From the NCBI GenBank assembly GCA_029237695.1, contig CM055269.1, positions 31,530,956 to 31,594,955 on the forward strand: a DNA stretch of 64,000 nt. Reading direction: 5' to 3'. A model generated the notes under the pieces. It saw only the letters and a list, made by a program, of their open reading frames with translations. It had not been told where the DNA came from and did no database searches. The stretch is from Conchocele bisecta. Lineage: Eukaryota; Mollusca; Bivalvia; Lucinida; Thyasiridae. Position 1 is the first letter of the stretch; every line of letters begins with the position of its first letter. Shown here in pieces: positions 43,521 through 55,945 of this stretch. Both the position numbers and the translations under genes were made by a program.

Positions 43521-45134
43521 GGGGGCAGACATACATGGTATGATGGTTGTGGGAGAGAGAAAGATGTGTTAAAATATAAACAATCAGCAGAATGGGAGAC
43601 AGTGTGACACGTCCTCCCACTTTGAATTAATTTATTGACTATGATTTCAACCAGAAACCATGACTGTGTTTTCCTTCCGTTACAACCACTTTCGCTGCAT
43701 TCGGCCAATTTGCACAGTTACGCAGTAGGTTCGTCGGCTGCTGCATCAGCGGATAATTCCGAAAATGGTTCGGTAAAATTCGTGCCTACTTTATTAGTAC
43801 TATTAATATTATTATTAAATAACCACAATAAAAACATATTTACTTGACAACCGATGTCGGCTAGTTAATATGTACTATTTTTAATAATAGAAACTTATTA
43901 TTAATATCTGTTTATGTAACTACGTATAATTCCGAAGCTTTTTCCGTTTATTCAGCAGCGTACGTGTATTATCGCCCTTAGGGACTCGTCAGCGTTGAGA
44001 TAAAAGTAGCACATTGGGTTTTAGAAGCAAATTCTTCGTCGGCCGTATTAGTAAAATACTTCTAGCTCGGTCTACGGTAAAATAAATTTCACACTTTCAA
44101 TCATGTGTTCAACCTAGATTCACTGGATGGTAAGTTTTCATGTACGCGTAGCATAAAGCGGCCTTGTGAAGCATTTGACCATTATTATTAAATGTTTTGA
44201 ACACAGTGCATACAACACATGACTACTTGTGTATTTATTGTGACGCCCTTGCATTTCTCAGTTAAGTGACCGCCATGTTGGACGCCATCTTGAATTTTAA
44301 GGTGTCAACCGTAAATGCGCCCGAGCCCACCACTGAATTATAATATGTAATGATATAAAGAAGCACACCAATAAAGGCTGTGAAGTTTGTACGGTGAGTA
44401 GAGTGTGAGTGCAGTTGTATGCGGTTTTCACCAGTATTGCTAAATTTCAAAGGACTATACTGTGCACATGAACCTCAACTGCATCCGATAGACCCTTTAA
44501 ATTCGGTTATGTCTGCTTATCATGCACGTACATCGTATGTTAACGTATTGTAGTGTTTATGGGGATTACAAAGGAGTGTTCAATGCTGAAACTATATTGT
44601 AATACAGCTTCTGGAAAATACTTTCAAACAGGTATGTTGTTTTATCGTATATTCAGTGAAACGGAGGTCAGTGGTATTGCTGAATCGGTGAAAGGAATTA
44701 CTTCACCTACTTCTAGTGAAGTTTCCAGACAGACTGCGCAATATTGGCAAATTAAATTTTGAATGAAATTTCCTCAACTTGATGTTTACGACACTGAAAT
44801 GCAAATTAGATAATTAGCCGACAAACGCATGTTTATGTTCAGGAAAAATTTGCGACTGTGTTCATGCAATATTCATTGGTGTATCTCTAACTGTTTTTGT
44901 GAATACCATCTTAGGGTGTACCATCTGAAGGACAGCCAAAAGACAATCTCCGCCAATTCTAGCGCGGGTGATACACCACGAGTAGATGTTACACCAATAG
45001 TTGTAGTGTATGTGTTACACCAATAGTTGTTACTATTTTTTCCAAGTTATGTAACGTATTTACCTATGTTTTATCGTGAACTGATGCTATTAAACGGTAT
45101 AAGTGTGATTATGTTGAAACATGTATCCCTGTAG
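43521..45134 (+). other. Intron 3, 3' part
   Basis: No exon recognised before 45135. At 44985-45030 there are two short copies of GTTACACCAATAG, a word from the big minisatellite downstream of exon 5. A CGCCATGTTGGACGCCATCTTG motif pair lies at 44271. Confidence 0.5.
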
Positions 45135-45278
45135 GTTCGAAGGACAATCATGGCACAACCTAACAGTTCAAGATCAGCAACCAAAGTGGCACATGCAGGT
45201 GAAGATAGATCACAGAATCAGGAATGACACCATGCTGCCAAACAAAAGTCCCCAAATAATGGCCAGACCCTTATACAG
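45135..45278 (+). CDS. Extracellular protein, coding exon 4
   Basis: Acceptor CCCTGTAG; its first G completes the Ala codon begun in exon 3. Encodes FEGQSWHNLTVQDQQPKWHM, QVKIDHRIRNDTMLPNKSPQ and IMARPLY, then donor TACAG|GTAAAT in phase 2. HNLT and NDT are possible N-glycosylation sites. It is only 144 bp and has no in-frame stop on the reading required by both neighbours, which is the main support. Confidence 0.75.
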
Positions 45279-45605
45279 GTAAATGGTTATTGCACACATT
45301 TTCCAACACATAGTCTTTGTTATGATACACGGCTGTGGTACTTGAACCGTTATACAGTCAGCTGACATGGTGTTGCGGTAAAAAATAGAATGGAAGGTAC
45401 GGGGGAGGGCTAAGTTCATAAGTGACTTAGCCCCCTTTTCCCACTAAACCTTTCAAATGTATGCCTTTAATATCCATTGGAATGCGTTTTAACCATATAA
45501 CTCGGAATACAACAATGTAATAGTAATTATATTCCTTCAAAACGCAGATTTATTTTACACGGTTCTTTGACACGTTGTTCATTGGTTTTATGTTTTACAA
45601 TGCAG

Positions 45606-45744
45606 AATAAAGTTGAATGAAAAAACTACGATTCAAGTTACAGCAACGGACCAGGATGGTGATAACGTCAGGTGTGAACAATCCCAGTTTGTGGAAGCTG
45701 GCCATATAGGTGTTAAGCCAATAGCAGGCATTACTGTTGATGAG
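45606..45744 (+). CDS. Extracellular protein, coding exon 5 (source of the minisatellite)
   Basis: Acceptor TTTTACAATGCAG; the first A completes an Arg codon from exon 4. Encodes IKLNEKTTIQVTATDQDGDN, VRCEQSQFVEAGHIGVKPIA and GITVDE, ending in phase 0 at GATGAG|GTATGT. DQDGDNVRC is the best motif. The last 36 bases (GVKPIAGITVDE) and the following donor are the parent sequence of the 64-bp repeat that fills the next intron. Confidence 0.8.
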
Positions 45745-48700
45745 GTATGTAACATTGGGCAATAGCAGGCATTAATGTTGATGAAGTATGTAACATTGGG
45801 AACTATCGAAGAGTTGTTAAGCCAATAGTAAGCGATTCTGTTGATGAGGTATGTAACTATTTATGTAGGTGTTGCGCCAATAGCAGGAATTACTGTTGAT
45901 GAGGTATGTAATATTGGGAACTATTGATGTAGGTGCCAAGAATAGTCATAGCTGTTGCTCAGGTATGTAACATTGGTAACTGTTGCTGTATGTGTTACAC
46001 AAAAAGCAGGCATTGATGTTGATCAGGTATGTAGCATTGGGAACTATTGATGTAGATGCCAATAGCAGTCATTCCTGTTGATCAGATATGTAACATTGCT
46101 AACTGCTGATGCATGCGTTATACCAAAGGCATGCATTGCTGTTGATCAGGTAAGTAACATGGGGAAATATTGATGTAGGTGCTACGCCACTAGTAAGCAT
46201 TACTGCTGATGAGATATGTAGCATTGGGAAATATTGATGTAGGTGCCAATATCAGACATTGCTGTTCATACGGTAAGTAACATTAGGAACTATTGCTGTA
46301 TGTGTTACGCCAAAAGTAGGCATTACTGTTGATGAGGTAAGTAATATTGGGAACTAATAATGTAGGTGTTACACCAATAGTAGGCATTACTGTTGATGAG
46401 GTATGTAACAATGGGAACTATTAATGTAGGTGTTACATTAATAGCAGGTACAATATATTTACTGTTGATGAGGTATATAAGATTGATAACTATTGATGTA
46501 TGTCTAACACCAATAGCAGGCATTACTGTTGATGAGGTATGTAACATTGGGAACTATTTATGTATGTGTTACACCAATAGCAGCATTACTGTTGATGGGG
46601 TATGTAGCATTGGGAACTATAGATGTAGGTGCCTATATCAGGCATTGCTGCACATACGGTAGGTAACATTAGGAACTATAGATGTAGGTGTTACGCCGAT
46701 GAGGTATGTAACATTGGGAACTATTGATGTAGGCGTTACACCAATAGCAGTCATTACTGTTGATGAGGTATGTAGCATTGGGAACTATTGATGTAGGCGT
46801 TACAACAATATCAGTTATTACTGTAGATGAGGTATGTATCATTGGGAACTATTGATGTAGGTGTTACTCCAATAGCTGACATTACTGTTGATGACGTATG
46901 TAACATTGGGAACTATTGATGTAGGCGTTACACCAATAGCATTCATTACTGTTAATGAGGTGTGTCGCATTGGGAACTATTGATGTATGTGTTACACCAA
47001 TAGCAGGCATTACTGTTGATGAGGTATGTAACATTGAGGACTATCGATGTTGGCGCTACACCGATAGCAGTCATTACTGCTGATGAGGTATTTAGCATTG
47101 GAAACTATCGATGAATGTGTTACACCAATAGCAGGCATTACTGTTGATGAGGTATGTAACATTGGGAACTATCGATGTAGGCGTTACACCGATAGCAGTC
47201 ATTACAGTTGATGAGGTATGTAGCATTGGGAACTATCGATGTATGTGTTACACAAATAACAGGCATTATTGTTGATGAGGTACGTAACATTGGGAACTAT
47301 TGATGTAGGTATTACACCAATAGTAGGTATAACTATTGATGAGATATGTTGCATTGGGAACTATTGATGTAGGTGTTACACGAATAGCAGGCATTACTAT
47401 TGATTAGGTATGTAATATTGGGAACTATGGATGTAGGTGTTACACCAATAGTATGCATTATTGTTGATCAGGTATGTACCATTGGGAACTATTAATGTAG
47501 GTGTCACACCAATAACAGGTATATTTACTGTTGATGAGGTATATAACATTGGCAACTATCGATGTATGTGTTACACCAATAGCAGGCATTACTGTTGATG
47601 AGGTATATAACATTGGGAACTATTGATGTCGGTGTTACGCCAATAGTAGGCATTACTGTTGATGAGGTATGTAACATTGGGAACTATTGATGTATGTGTT
47701 ACACCAATAACAGGCATTACTGTTGATGAGGTATATAACATTGGGAACTATTGATGTCGGTGTTACGCCAATAGCAGGCATTACTGTTGATGAGGTATAT
47801 AACATTGGGAACTATTGATGTCGGTGTTACGCCAATAGTAGGCATTACTGTTGATGAGGTATGTAACATTGGGAACTATCGATGTATGTGTTACACCAAT
47901 AACAGGCATTACTGTTGATGAGGCATATAACATTGGGAACTATTGATGTCGGTGTTACGCCAATAGTAGGCATTACTGTTGATGAGGTATGTAACATTGG
48001 GAACTATTGATGTAGGTGTTACACCAATAGTAGACATTATTGTTGATGAGGTATGTATGATTGTGAACTATTTATGTAGGTGTTACACCATTATTAGGCA
48101 TTACTGTTCATGATGTAAGTAATATTGGGAACTAATAATGTAGATGTTATACCAATAGTAGGCATTACTGTTGATGAGGTATGTAACATTGGGAACTCTT
48201 AATGTATGTGTTACACCAATAGCAGGTATATTTACTGTTGATGTGGTATATAACATTGGCAAACATTGATGTATGTGTAACACCAATAGCAGGCATTACT
48301 GTTGATGAGGTATGTAACATTGGAAACTATTGATGTAGGTGTTACACCAATAGTAGGCATTACTGTTGATGAGGTATGTAACATTGGGAACTCTTAATGT
48401 AGGTGTTACACCAATAGCAGGTATATTTACTGTTGATGTGGTATATAACATTGGCAAACATTGATGTATGTGTAACACCAATAGCAGGCATTACTGTTGA
48501 TGAGGTATGTAACATTGGAAACTATTGATGTAGGTGTTACACCAATAGTAGGCATTACTGTTGATGCGGTATGTAACATTGGGAACTATTAATGTATGTG
48601 TTACACCAATAACAGGTATATTTACTGTTGCTGAGGTATGTAACATTGGAAACTTTTGATGTACGTGTAACACCAATAGCAGGCATTACTGTTGATGAGG

Positions 48701-51433
48701 TATGTACCATTGTGAACTATTGATGTGTTACACCAATAGCATGCATTACTGTTGATGAGGTATGTAACATTGAAATATATTGATGTAGGTGTTACACCAA
48801 TGGTAGGCATTACTGTTGATGAGGTATGTAACATTGGGAACTACTGATGTACGCGTTACACCAATAGCAGTCATTACTGTTGATGAGGTATGTAACATTG
48901 GGAACTATTGATGTATGTGTTACAGCAATATCAGGCATTACTATTGATGAGTTATGTAACATTGCAAACTATTGATGTAGGTGTTACGCCAATGGCAGGC
49001 ATTACTGTTGATGAGGTATGTAACATTGGGAACTATTGATGTAGGCGTTACATCAATAGCAGTTATTACTGTTGGTGAGGTCTGTAGCATTGGGAAATAT
49101 TGATGTAGGCGCTACAGCAATAGCAGTCATTACAATTGATGAGGTATGTAGCATTGGGAACTACTGATGTATGTGTTACACCAATAGCAGACATTACTGT
49201 TGATGAGGTATGTAACATTGGGAACTGTCGATGTAGGCGTTACACCGATAGCAATCATTACTGTTGATGAGGTATGCAGGATTGTGAACTATCGATGTAT
49301 GTGTTACACAAATAGCATGTATTACTGTTGATGAGGTATGTAACATTGGGAACTATCGATGTAGGCGTTACACCGATATCAGTGATTACTGTTGGTGAGG
49401 TATGTAGCATTGGGAATTATCGATGTATGCGTTACACTAATAGCAGGCATTACTGTTGATGAGGTATGTAACATGGGAACTATTAATGTAGGTGTTACAC
49501 CAATAGCAGGCATTACTGTTGATGAGGTATGTAACATTGGGAACAACTATTGATGTAGGTGTTACACCAAAGGCAGGCATTACTGTTGATGAGGTATGTA
49601 ACATTGGGAACTATCGTTGTAGGTGTTACACCAATAGAAGGCATTACTGGTGATTAAGTATGTAACATTGGGAACTATGTATGTGTTACACCAAAAGCAG
49701 GCATTACTGTTGATGAGGTATGTACCATTGGGAACTATTGATGTAGGTCTTACTCCAATATTAGACATTACTGTTGATGAGGTATGTAACATTGGGAACA
49801 ATTAATGTAGGTCTTACTCCAATATTAGACATTACTGTTGATGAGGTATGTAACATTGGGAACTATTAATGTACGTGTTACACCAATAGTAGACATTACT
49901 GTTGATGAGGTATGTAACATTGGGAACTAATTTATGTAGGTGTTACACCAATAGCAGGTAGATTTACTGTTGGTGAGGTATATATCATTGGCAACTATTG
50001 ATGTATGTGTAGCACCGATAGCAGGCATTACTGTTGATGAGGTATGTAACTTTGGGAACTATTATTGTAGGTGTTACACCAATAGTAGACATTACTGTTG
50101 GTGAGGTATGTAACATTGGAAACTATTAATGTATGTGTTACACCAATAGCAGGTATATTTACTGTTGATGGGGTATATAACATTGGCAACTATTGATGTA
50201 TGTGTAACACCAATAGCAGGTATTACTGTTGATGAGGTATGTAACATTGGAAAATATTGATGTAGGTGTTACACCAATGGCAGGCATTACTGATGATGAG
50301 GTATGTAACATTGGGATCTATTCATGCAGGTGTTACACCAATAGTAGGCATTAGTTACTGTTGATGAGGTATGTAACATTGGGAACTGTTAATGTAGGTG
50401 TTACAACAATAGCAGGTATATTTAATGTTGGTGAGGTATATAACATTGGCAACTATTGATGTATGTGTTACACCAATAACAGGCATTACTGTTGATGAGG
50501 TATGTAACATTGGAAACTACTGATGTATGTGTTACACCAATAGCATGCATTACTGTTGATGAGGTATATAACATTGGCAACGATTGATGTATGTGTAACA
50601 CCAATAACAGCCATTACTGTTGATGAGGTATGTAACATTGGGAACTACTGCTGTATGTGTTATACCAATAGCAGGCATTACTGTTGATGAGGTATGTAAC
50701 ATTGGGAACTATTTATGTAGGTGTTACACCAATAGTAGGCATTACTGTTGATGAGGTATGTAATATTGGAAACTATGAATGTAGGTGTTACACCAATAGC
50801 AGGTATTACTGTTGATGAGGTATGTAATTGGGAACTATTAATGCAGGTGTAACACCAATAGCAGGCATTACTGTTGATGAGGTATGTAACATTGGGAAAT
50901 ATTGATGTATGTGTTACACCAATAGTAGGCATTACTGTTGATGAGGTATGTACTATTGGGAATTGTTGATGTATGTGCTACACCAATAGCAGGCATTACT
51001 GTTGATGAGGTATGTAACATTGGGAACTATTGATGTAGGCAATAGCAGTCATTAATGTTGATGAGGTGTGTAGCATTGGGAATTATTGGGAACCATTTAT
51101 GTATATGTTACCCCAATAGTAGGCGTTACCGTTGATGAGGTTTGTAACATTGGAAGCTATTGATGTATGTGTTACCCCAATAACATGCATTACTGTTGAT
51201 CAGGTATGTAACATTGGGAACTATTGATGTAGGCGTTACACCAATAGTAGGCATTACTGTTGATGGGTTATGTAACATTGGGAACTATTGATGTCGGTGT
51301 TACGCGAATAGCAGGCATTACTGTTGATGAGGTATGTAACATTGGGAAGTATTGATGTATGTGTTACACCAATAGCAGGCATTACTGTTGATGAGGTATG
51401 TGACACTGGGAGGTACTGGTGTAGGTGTTACGT
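45709..51433 (+). repeat. 5.7-kb minisatellite of exon-end plus 5' splice site units (64-bp unit)
   Basis: The consensus unit is 36 bases that would encode GVTPIAGITVDE, then GTATGTAACATTGGGAACTA and TTGATGTA. The first 36 match the end of exon 5 (45709-45744) and the rest match the start of intron 5, including the GTATGT donor. From the length, about 85-90 units are present (not counted individually). Most keep GATGAG|GTATGT; some have GTATAT or GTAAGT. A subset has an expanded GTATATTTACTG segment (for example 48221, 48420, 50150). Longer multi-unit blocks recur, as at 48101-48290 against 48296-48485. Open frames on the - strand (YLINSNAYYWCNTYI) come from the repeat. Confidence 0.95.
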
Positions 51434-52051
51434 AAAAATGTAGTGTCGAAAAAAGTTCGGTAAACCGAAGGTTTTATGCCATATACACAGTTTGCATGCA
51501 GGACCTGATCAACTGTTGTAAATATCGGCTTGTGAAATATACTACTGCATATCTAACTACATGTTCGTCATGCAGATGTGTAGGATACGTAAAACATACT
51601 CGAACATGATGATCACGTGGTTCAAACAGTGTTGGCACCGGTAGACCGTTCATAAACCTAGGGTGTTCAGAGAGGAGATTGGATGTGTTTTTCAATGGAT
51701 AAAGCGGACACCTGTTTTATCAGATCCTGTGCAAACATATTGCAGCTTATGTGAAAAACTAGGTTCTGCAACGGCCATATAAAATTGAAAGCAGCAGAGA
51801 ATGAGGTATATATCTGGTACTCAGTTGAATTGTATAGTAAATCTGTTTAGTGCTTTTTAACTTAAATTTATACGAGTGAGAACCTCATGACATATTCTAG
51901 TGTTTTGCAATCTTGAAAAGTCATTGTAATCAGAGATACATAACTGTTACAGCGAAACACATCAAAAGTAAACATATATGTTTCGCCGGGGGTTCCACTG
52001 TATAACACATTTTGCATATTAAACAAGTTTATATAATTCTATGTCGGATAG
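51434..52051 (+). other. Intron 5, 3' end
   Basis: Unique sequence between the minisatellite and exon 6. No feature recognised apart from the acceptor. Confidence 0.5.
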
Positions 52052-52216
52052 CAAGCTTGTACGGTGACGATAACGGCCACCCGGCAAAACAACTTCACGG
52101 ATGACTACTGGGGAGCCATCGCCATCACGGCCCATGACCTCAGCAAGCACTTGATATATCGGGGCACCGAGAAGATTGTACCGGGCGTATTTGGCATGAG
52201 TGTAACCGCCGTACAG
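52052..52216 (+). CDS. Extracellular protein, coding exon 6
   Basis: Acceptor ATGTCGGATAG, phase 0; donor GTACAG|GTACAA, phase 0. Encodes QACTVTITATRQNNFTDDYW, GAIAITAHDLSKHLIYRGTE and KIVPGVFGMSVTAVQ. NFT is a possible glycosylation site. The W-GAIAI-AHDL part follows the family pattern of an aromatic, then four hydrophobic residues, then an acidic position. It joins GITVDE of exon 5 directly. Confidence 0.8.
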
Positions 52217-52354
52217 GTACAACTTAAAAATAGATGTACAACAGTTGATTCTGTTTCAATGAAGCGATTTCCATTTTAATATAGTGCTGTATTCAATGTG
52301 TAATTAATGCCATCTCATCATTCATCATGTTCTTTTGACCACCTCCAACCGTAC

Positions 52355-52603
52355 AGGGGTCCGTTTCAGCAAACTTCGTATGACTAAAATGTTCGTAAGT
52401 GTGCACAATTATGACAGTCTGTAAATTTCACATTAACAATGTTTTCTTGCAAACGATTATTGGATTTACATTTATTGAACATAGGCTGCATATGCAGCAT
52501 ATGCTCAATACATGTCATTCCATCAATTGAAATTTCCCGACGATCCTATACTTTCACTTACGAACATTTTAGTCCTACGAAGTTTAATGAAACGGCCCCC
52601 TGG
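52355..52603. repeat. Inverted-repeat element, family C, copy 3
   Basis: Left GTCCGTTTCAGCAAACTTCG, then ATGACTAAAATGTTCGTAAG; right is its complement ending AGTTTAATGAAACGGCCCCC. About 249 bp, in intron 6. Confidence 0.85.
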
Positions 52604-54059
52604 TGCCGTGAATCTCGTTTGAATCAAACTGCAGGAACTGGTGTACATCGATTATTGTTGTATTTAAATTATATTTATTGACATTACACTATCCTCCACC
52701 ATGCTTATTTACGCCTATCCTATACCTCTCCACCTCGCACGCGCACATGAACACGCACATAGCGTGTTTCATTATTTCCAAAATGACGGACAGCGGCCAT
52801 TTTGGATTTCAATGCTATAATGACGTCCAAGCTAAGAATAGTGAAAATACACACATCGTTTGAAGCTTTGGCTTGGCGTACATTTACGATGATGGTGATT
52901 TGTTTGGTAACGTAAACACTTCCGCGTCGTGTTATGCGTTGACTAGTTTTGCTAGTGCGATGATACGATTACGTATAAAACTTGGGTCCAAGAATACATG
53001 TGTTCTTGGGTCCCAGGTATAACACAATGGCTGTCTGTATCATTAGCACCAGTAAAGGCAAAGCAAGTACCACGTGGGTGTACTAATAATAGATGATATT
53101 GAATATAAATATGATTATATATGGCCGATGCAAATGTTCTCAGTCAAGGATTGGTATACATGTATTTGTTATATAATATCAGAACCGATACTAGATATTT
53201 CAAAGTGTGTATTTTTCTGCTATATTTATTGGCGACCGCTACAAATTGTTCATCTATTGAGACAATTCATATGATTTTATACCTAAAAAGATATTTACAA
53301 ATATACGATATTTTTTGTAAATTACGCCAGATGACGAACTATTCGGAGAAAGTGCGGAATAGAGTTCCACATTGCTATGAATATTTCGTCAACGTTCGAC
53401 ATCCTTTAACGAAAATATCAAGTATTCATGAACAATCTTCTTAGGTACAAAATCACATGGCTTGCCTTAATTGAAGGAAGACAAAATGCACATTTCATAA
53501 TTACAATAGTCTTATCATACAACATGCGACCACATATATTTTATGTCATATGAACTACGGAAAGTTTGTGGAGAAATGCCATTAGCGACGTAATTTGCAT
53601 GGTGCGACAAATCTACTAGATATTTTATAGTGCGCACTTGTATTATGTTTATGTGCGATCGCCACAAGATGTTCAATACTAGAAATAAGGAAACAAGCAC
53701 ATTTTGTAATTGAAATAGTTTTCTCTTCGGCAGATATTTCGTACCACACAAACTACGCTTGCTTTTAATACAATGTCTATAAATATCGACGTAACTTGTA
53801 TTATGTTCAGTTATCACAGGACATTTTGAAGTGTAATGTTATGTGTATGCTCGACCGCCATAAAATTTACATTACTAGGAAGAAGACAACATTCTCAGTT
53901 TGTAATTACAAAAGTATCATCGTACGATAATTTTACGCATTTATTTCATACCACACAAACAAGACGATGGTAAATATAAAGCATGCACATTTGCAACATA
54001 ATTTGGAACGTGTGACATTTTCATTAGACATTTAAGGGCCGTTCTATACCTGATCCTAG
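52604..54059 (+). other. Intron 6, part: diverged tandem repeat
   Basis: 53450-53960 has two to three related segments of about 180-200 bp (CACATTT(C/T)(A/G)TAATT, then a CATACAAC/CACACAAACTACG word). 52782-52806 has a GCGGCCATTTTGGATTTC motif. No exon recognised. Confidence 0.45.
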
Positions 54060-54850
54060 TATGATTCAAAGATAATTGCTTCGTAAAGGTTATAAAATAG
54101 ATGTATAACATATACATGTATGTGAATAATGCCTCGTTACTGTATCCTATACAGCACATGGCGTTGCCAAGTCGGCCATGTTTGTGTGTTCCAGCCATCA
54201 GCCAGTTTCACCTGTTCTGCCGTTTGACACATAACTCAAAATGTGAAGTAGAACATATGATATAATGTAGCTAATCACATGTAGAAACGCCAGGAGAACG
54301 GACTCCTATCAGTTATGTTACACCAAACTGTACAATATATAAGTTTTCTGGACAGGTTTGTGCCTGTGATTTTAACAACATGAACCACCATTATATATAG
54401 CCCCATACACAGAAAATCGCACAGTGTATCACTTTTACATGGCAAACCACACAACACATACCATATATACGCACTACTGTACTCTGTTATTATCTATCAA
54501 ATCCAGTGACATGTAAGCAGTTACCTCAGTGTATTTTCACTGATGTCTACTCACCTACTATGTGAGTAAATATGGCTTTACCTATGGATAACGTGTACAC
54601 TAACATAGGCTGTGCATCAGATTTAAAAGTTTACACATCAACATTCATTTTGAGATTGATGGGAGAAATGCTCTGATATCTCGTCTGTTGTATAGTTTGC
54701 TGGCATACTATTTATAGCTTGCCGTTATCATATATGTCTATTATTTATTGCACCAACTTTTATTTGGTTTACTGTCATATTATTTGCTGTATGTGTCAAA
54801 CGCACGAAGTGGTGAAACTGTACGTACGATGGCTTGTACAGACAAAGTAC
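54060..54850. repeat. Foldback element, family G, copy 2 (opposite orientation)
   Basis: 54548-54850 is the reverse complement of the left arm of copy 1 (CTCACCTACTATGTGAGTAA, GGCTGTGCATCAGATT, GTATGTGTCAAACGCACGAA). 54090-54250 matches the right arm, including GTTCCAGCCATCAGCCAGTT. Confidence 0.7.
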
Positions 54851-55298
54851 TTTTATTTAGTACATCGAACGAGTAATATGAGTTTTCTCCGATTGAATAA
54901 TGTGTACATTAGTAGCTGCAGTAAAAACCGAATTTATGATGCTTTGACAAAATGCGACAGCCATTGTAGCGTGCCATCATTTTATTTGCGACAACGTGTT
55001 AAGATTTCGAACCGAAATGTATTATCTAACGTCTTTATACCAAGGAGAAAAGCGTGCATCTAAAGACTAAGCATAACATATATTCAAAGTATTGGTTTGC
55101 ACGTTCCTGTTAAACGTTTTCATTTGCGTTGTGACATAATTCACTAAAGTAAAGATTCTTCCCTTATTAACAGAAACACTATTTGTAGGAACTACTTATA
55201 ATTTGACAACTTACCACAGCAATAATAGTAATCTATGACAAACAGGCATCGACTTCTTAACAAATCTTGAGTACCATTATAGCTTAACGTCACAGTTG

Positions 55299-55539
55299 CA
55301 GGCCCGTAGCGAGTGGGGGGGGGGGAGGTCGGAGCGGTCGGAACGACCCCCCCCCCCCCCCGCCCAGCCTCGTGGTTCACTTTTTTAGCCTTGAGGTCCA
55401 CTTTTTTAGACCCCCATAGATACTTCAGACCCCTTGAGCCTTCGAAACGACCCCCCTTCAAACAGGTAGATACTTCAGACCCATTGAGCCTTCGAAACGA
55501 CCCCCCCCCCTCCTTCAAACAGGTCTGGCTACGGGCCTG
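55299..55539. repeat. MITE with CAGGCCCGTAGC ends
   Basis: Left CAGGCCCGTAGC, right GCTACGGGCCTG. AGTTG occurs on both flanks. Inside are C/G-runs and two copies of AGATACTTCAGACCC(C/A)TTGA. Fits a hAT-type non-autonomous element. Confidence 0.75.
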
Positions 55540-55885
55540 AGTTGGGATGTGCATTGTCTATTTGTATTCAACAGTTACTGTTTGTATACTTGTTAGAACA
55601 TTTATAACCAATTATCATTCCGAAAACTACACGTGATCATTCGTTTGACAGTGTTTGCTAATTTGTTTTGCGTCACGACATCCGTCGTATAAATGATACA
55701 TTACTTGATGAACGGGCATGACTATAGAGAATACCAGGCTAATGTATATCAATATGAAGTTTACCAGGCAAGGCTTACTTACTTAAGTCGGTAACGTCAT
55801 GTGATGTCATTTGACCAATGAAACGTCAGTTTTTGTCGCGCCCGCTTGCGGACAGGGCGATATAGTCGGCACATTGGCGTACGTC

Positions 55886-55945
55886 CGTTCGTGCGTGCGT
55901 GCGTGCGTGCGTGTGCGTGCGTGCGTGCGTGCGTGCGTGCGGACG
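55886..55945. repeat. TGCG tetranucleotide tract, first
   Basis: GTGCGTGCGTGCGTGCGTGC-type tract followed by GACGTACGTCCGTCC. Its counterpart is at 56745-56850. Confidence 0.95.

Noticed and set aside
43351..43708. Leu/Ser-rich open frames on the - strand
   Set aside because: Products of the GA microsatellite.
46323..50932. Many - strand open frames rich in YLINSNAYYWCNTY
   Set aside because: They are translations of the antisense of the 64-bp repeat and end whenever unit length changes.
45709..51433. Possible CRISPR-like array
   Set aside because: The 64-bp units are contiguous with no unique spacers, carry scattered substitutions throughout, and derive from an exon end in a eukaryotic gene.
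51474..51695. - strand 73-residue open frame after the minisatellite
   Set aside because: Considered as a retroelement ORF1 piece, but no zinc-knuckle or other motif could be confirmed.
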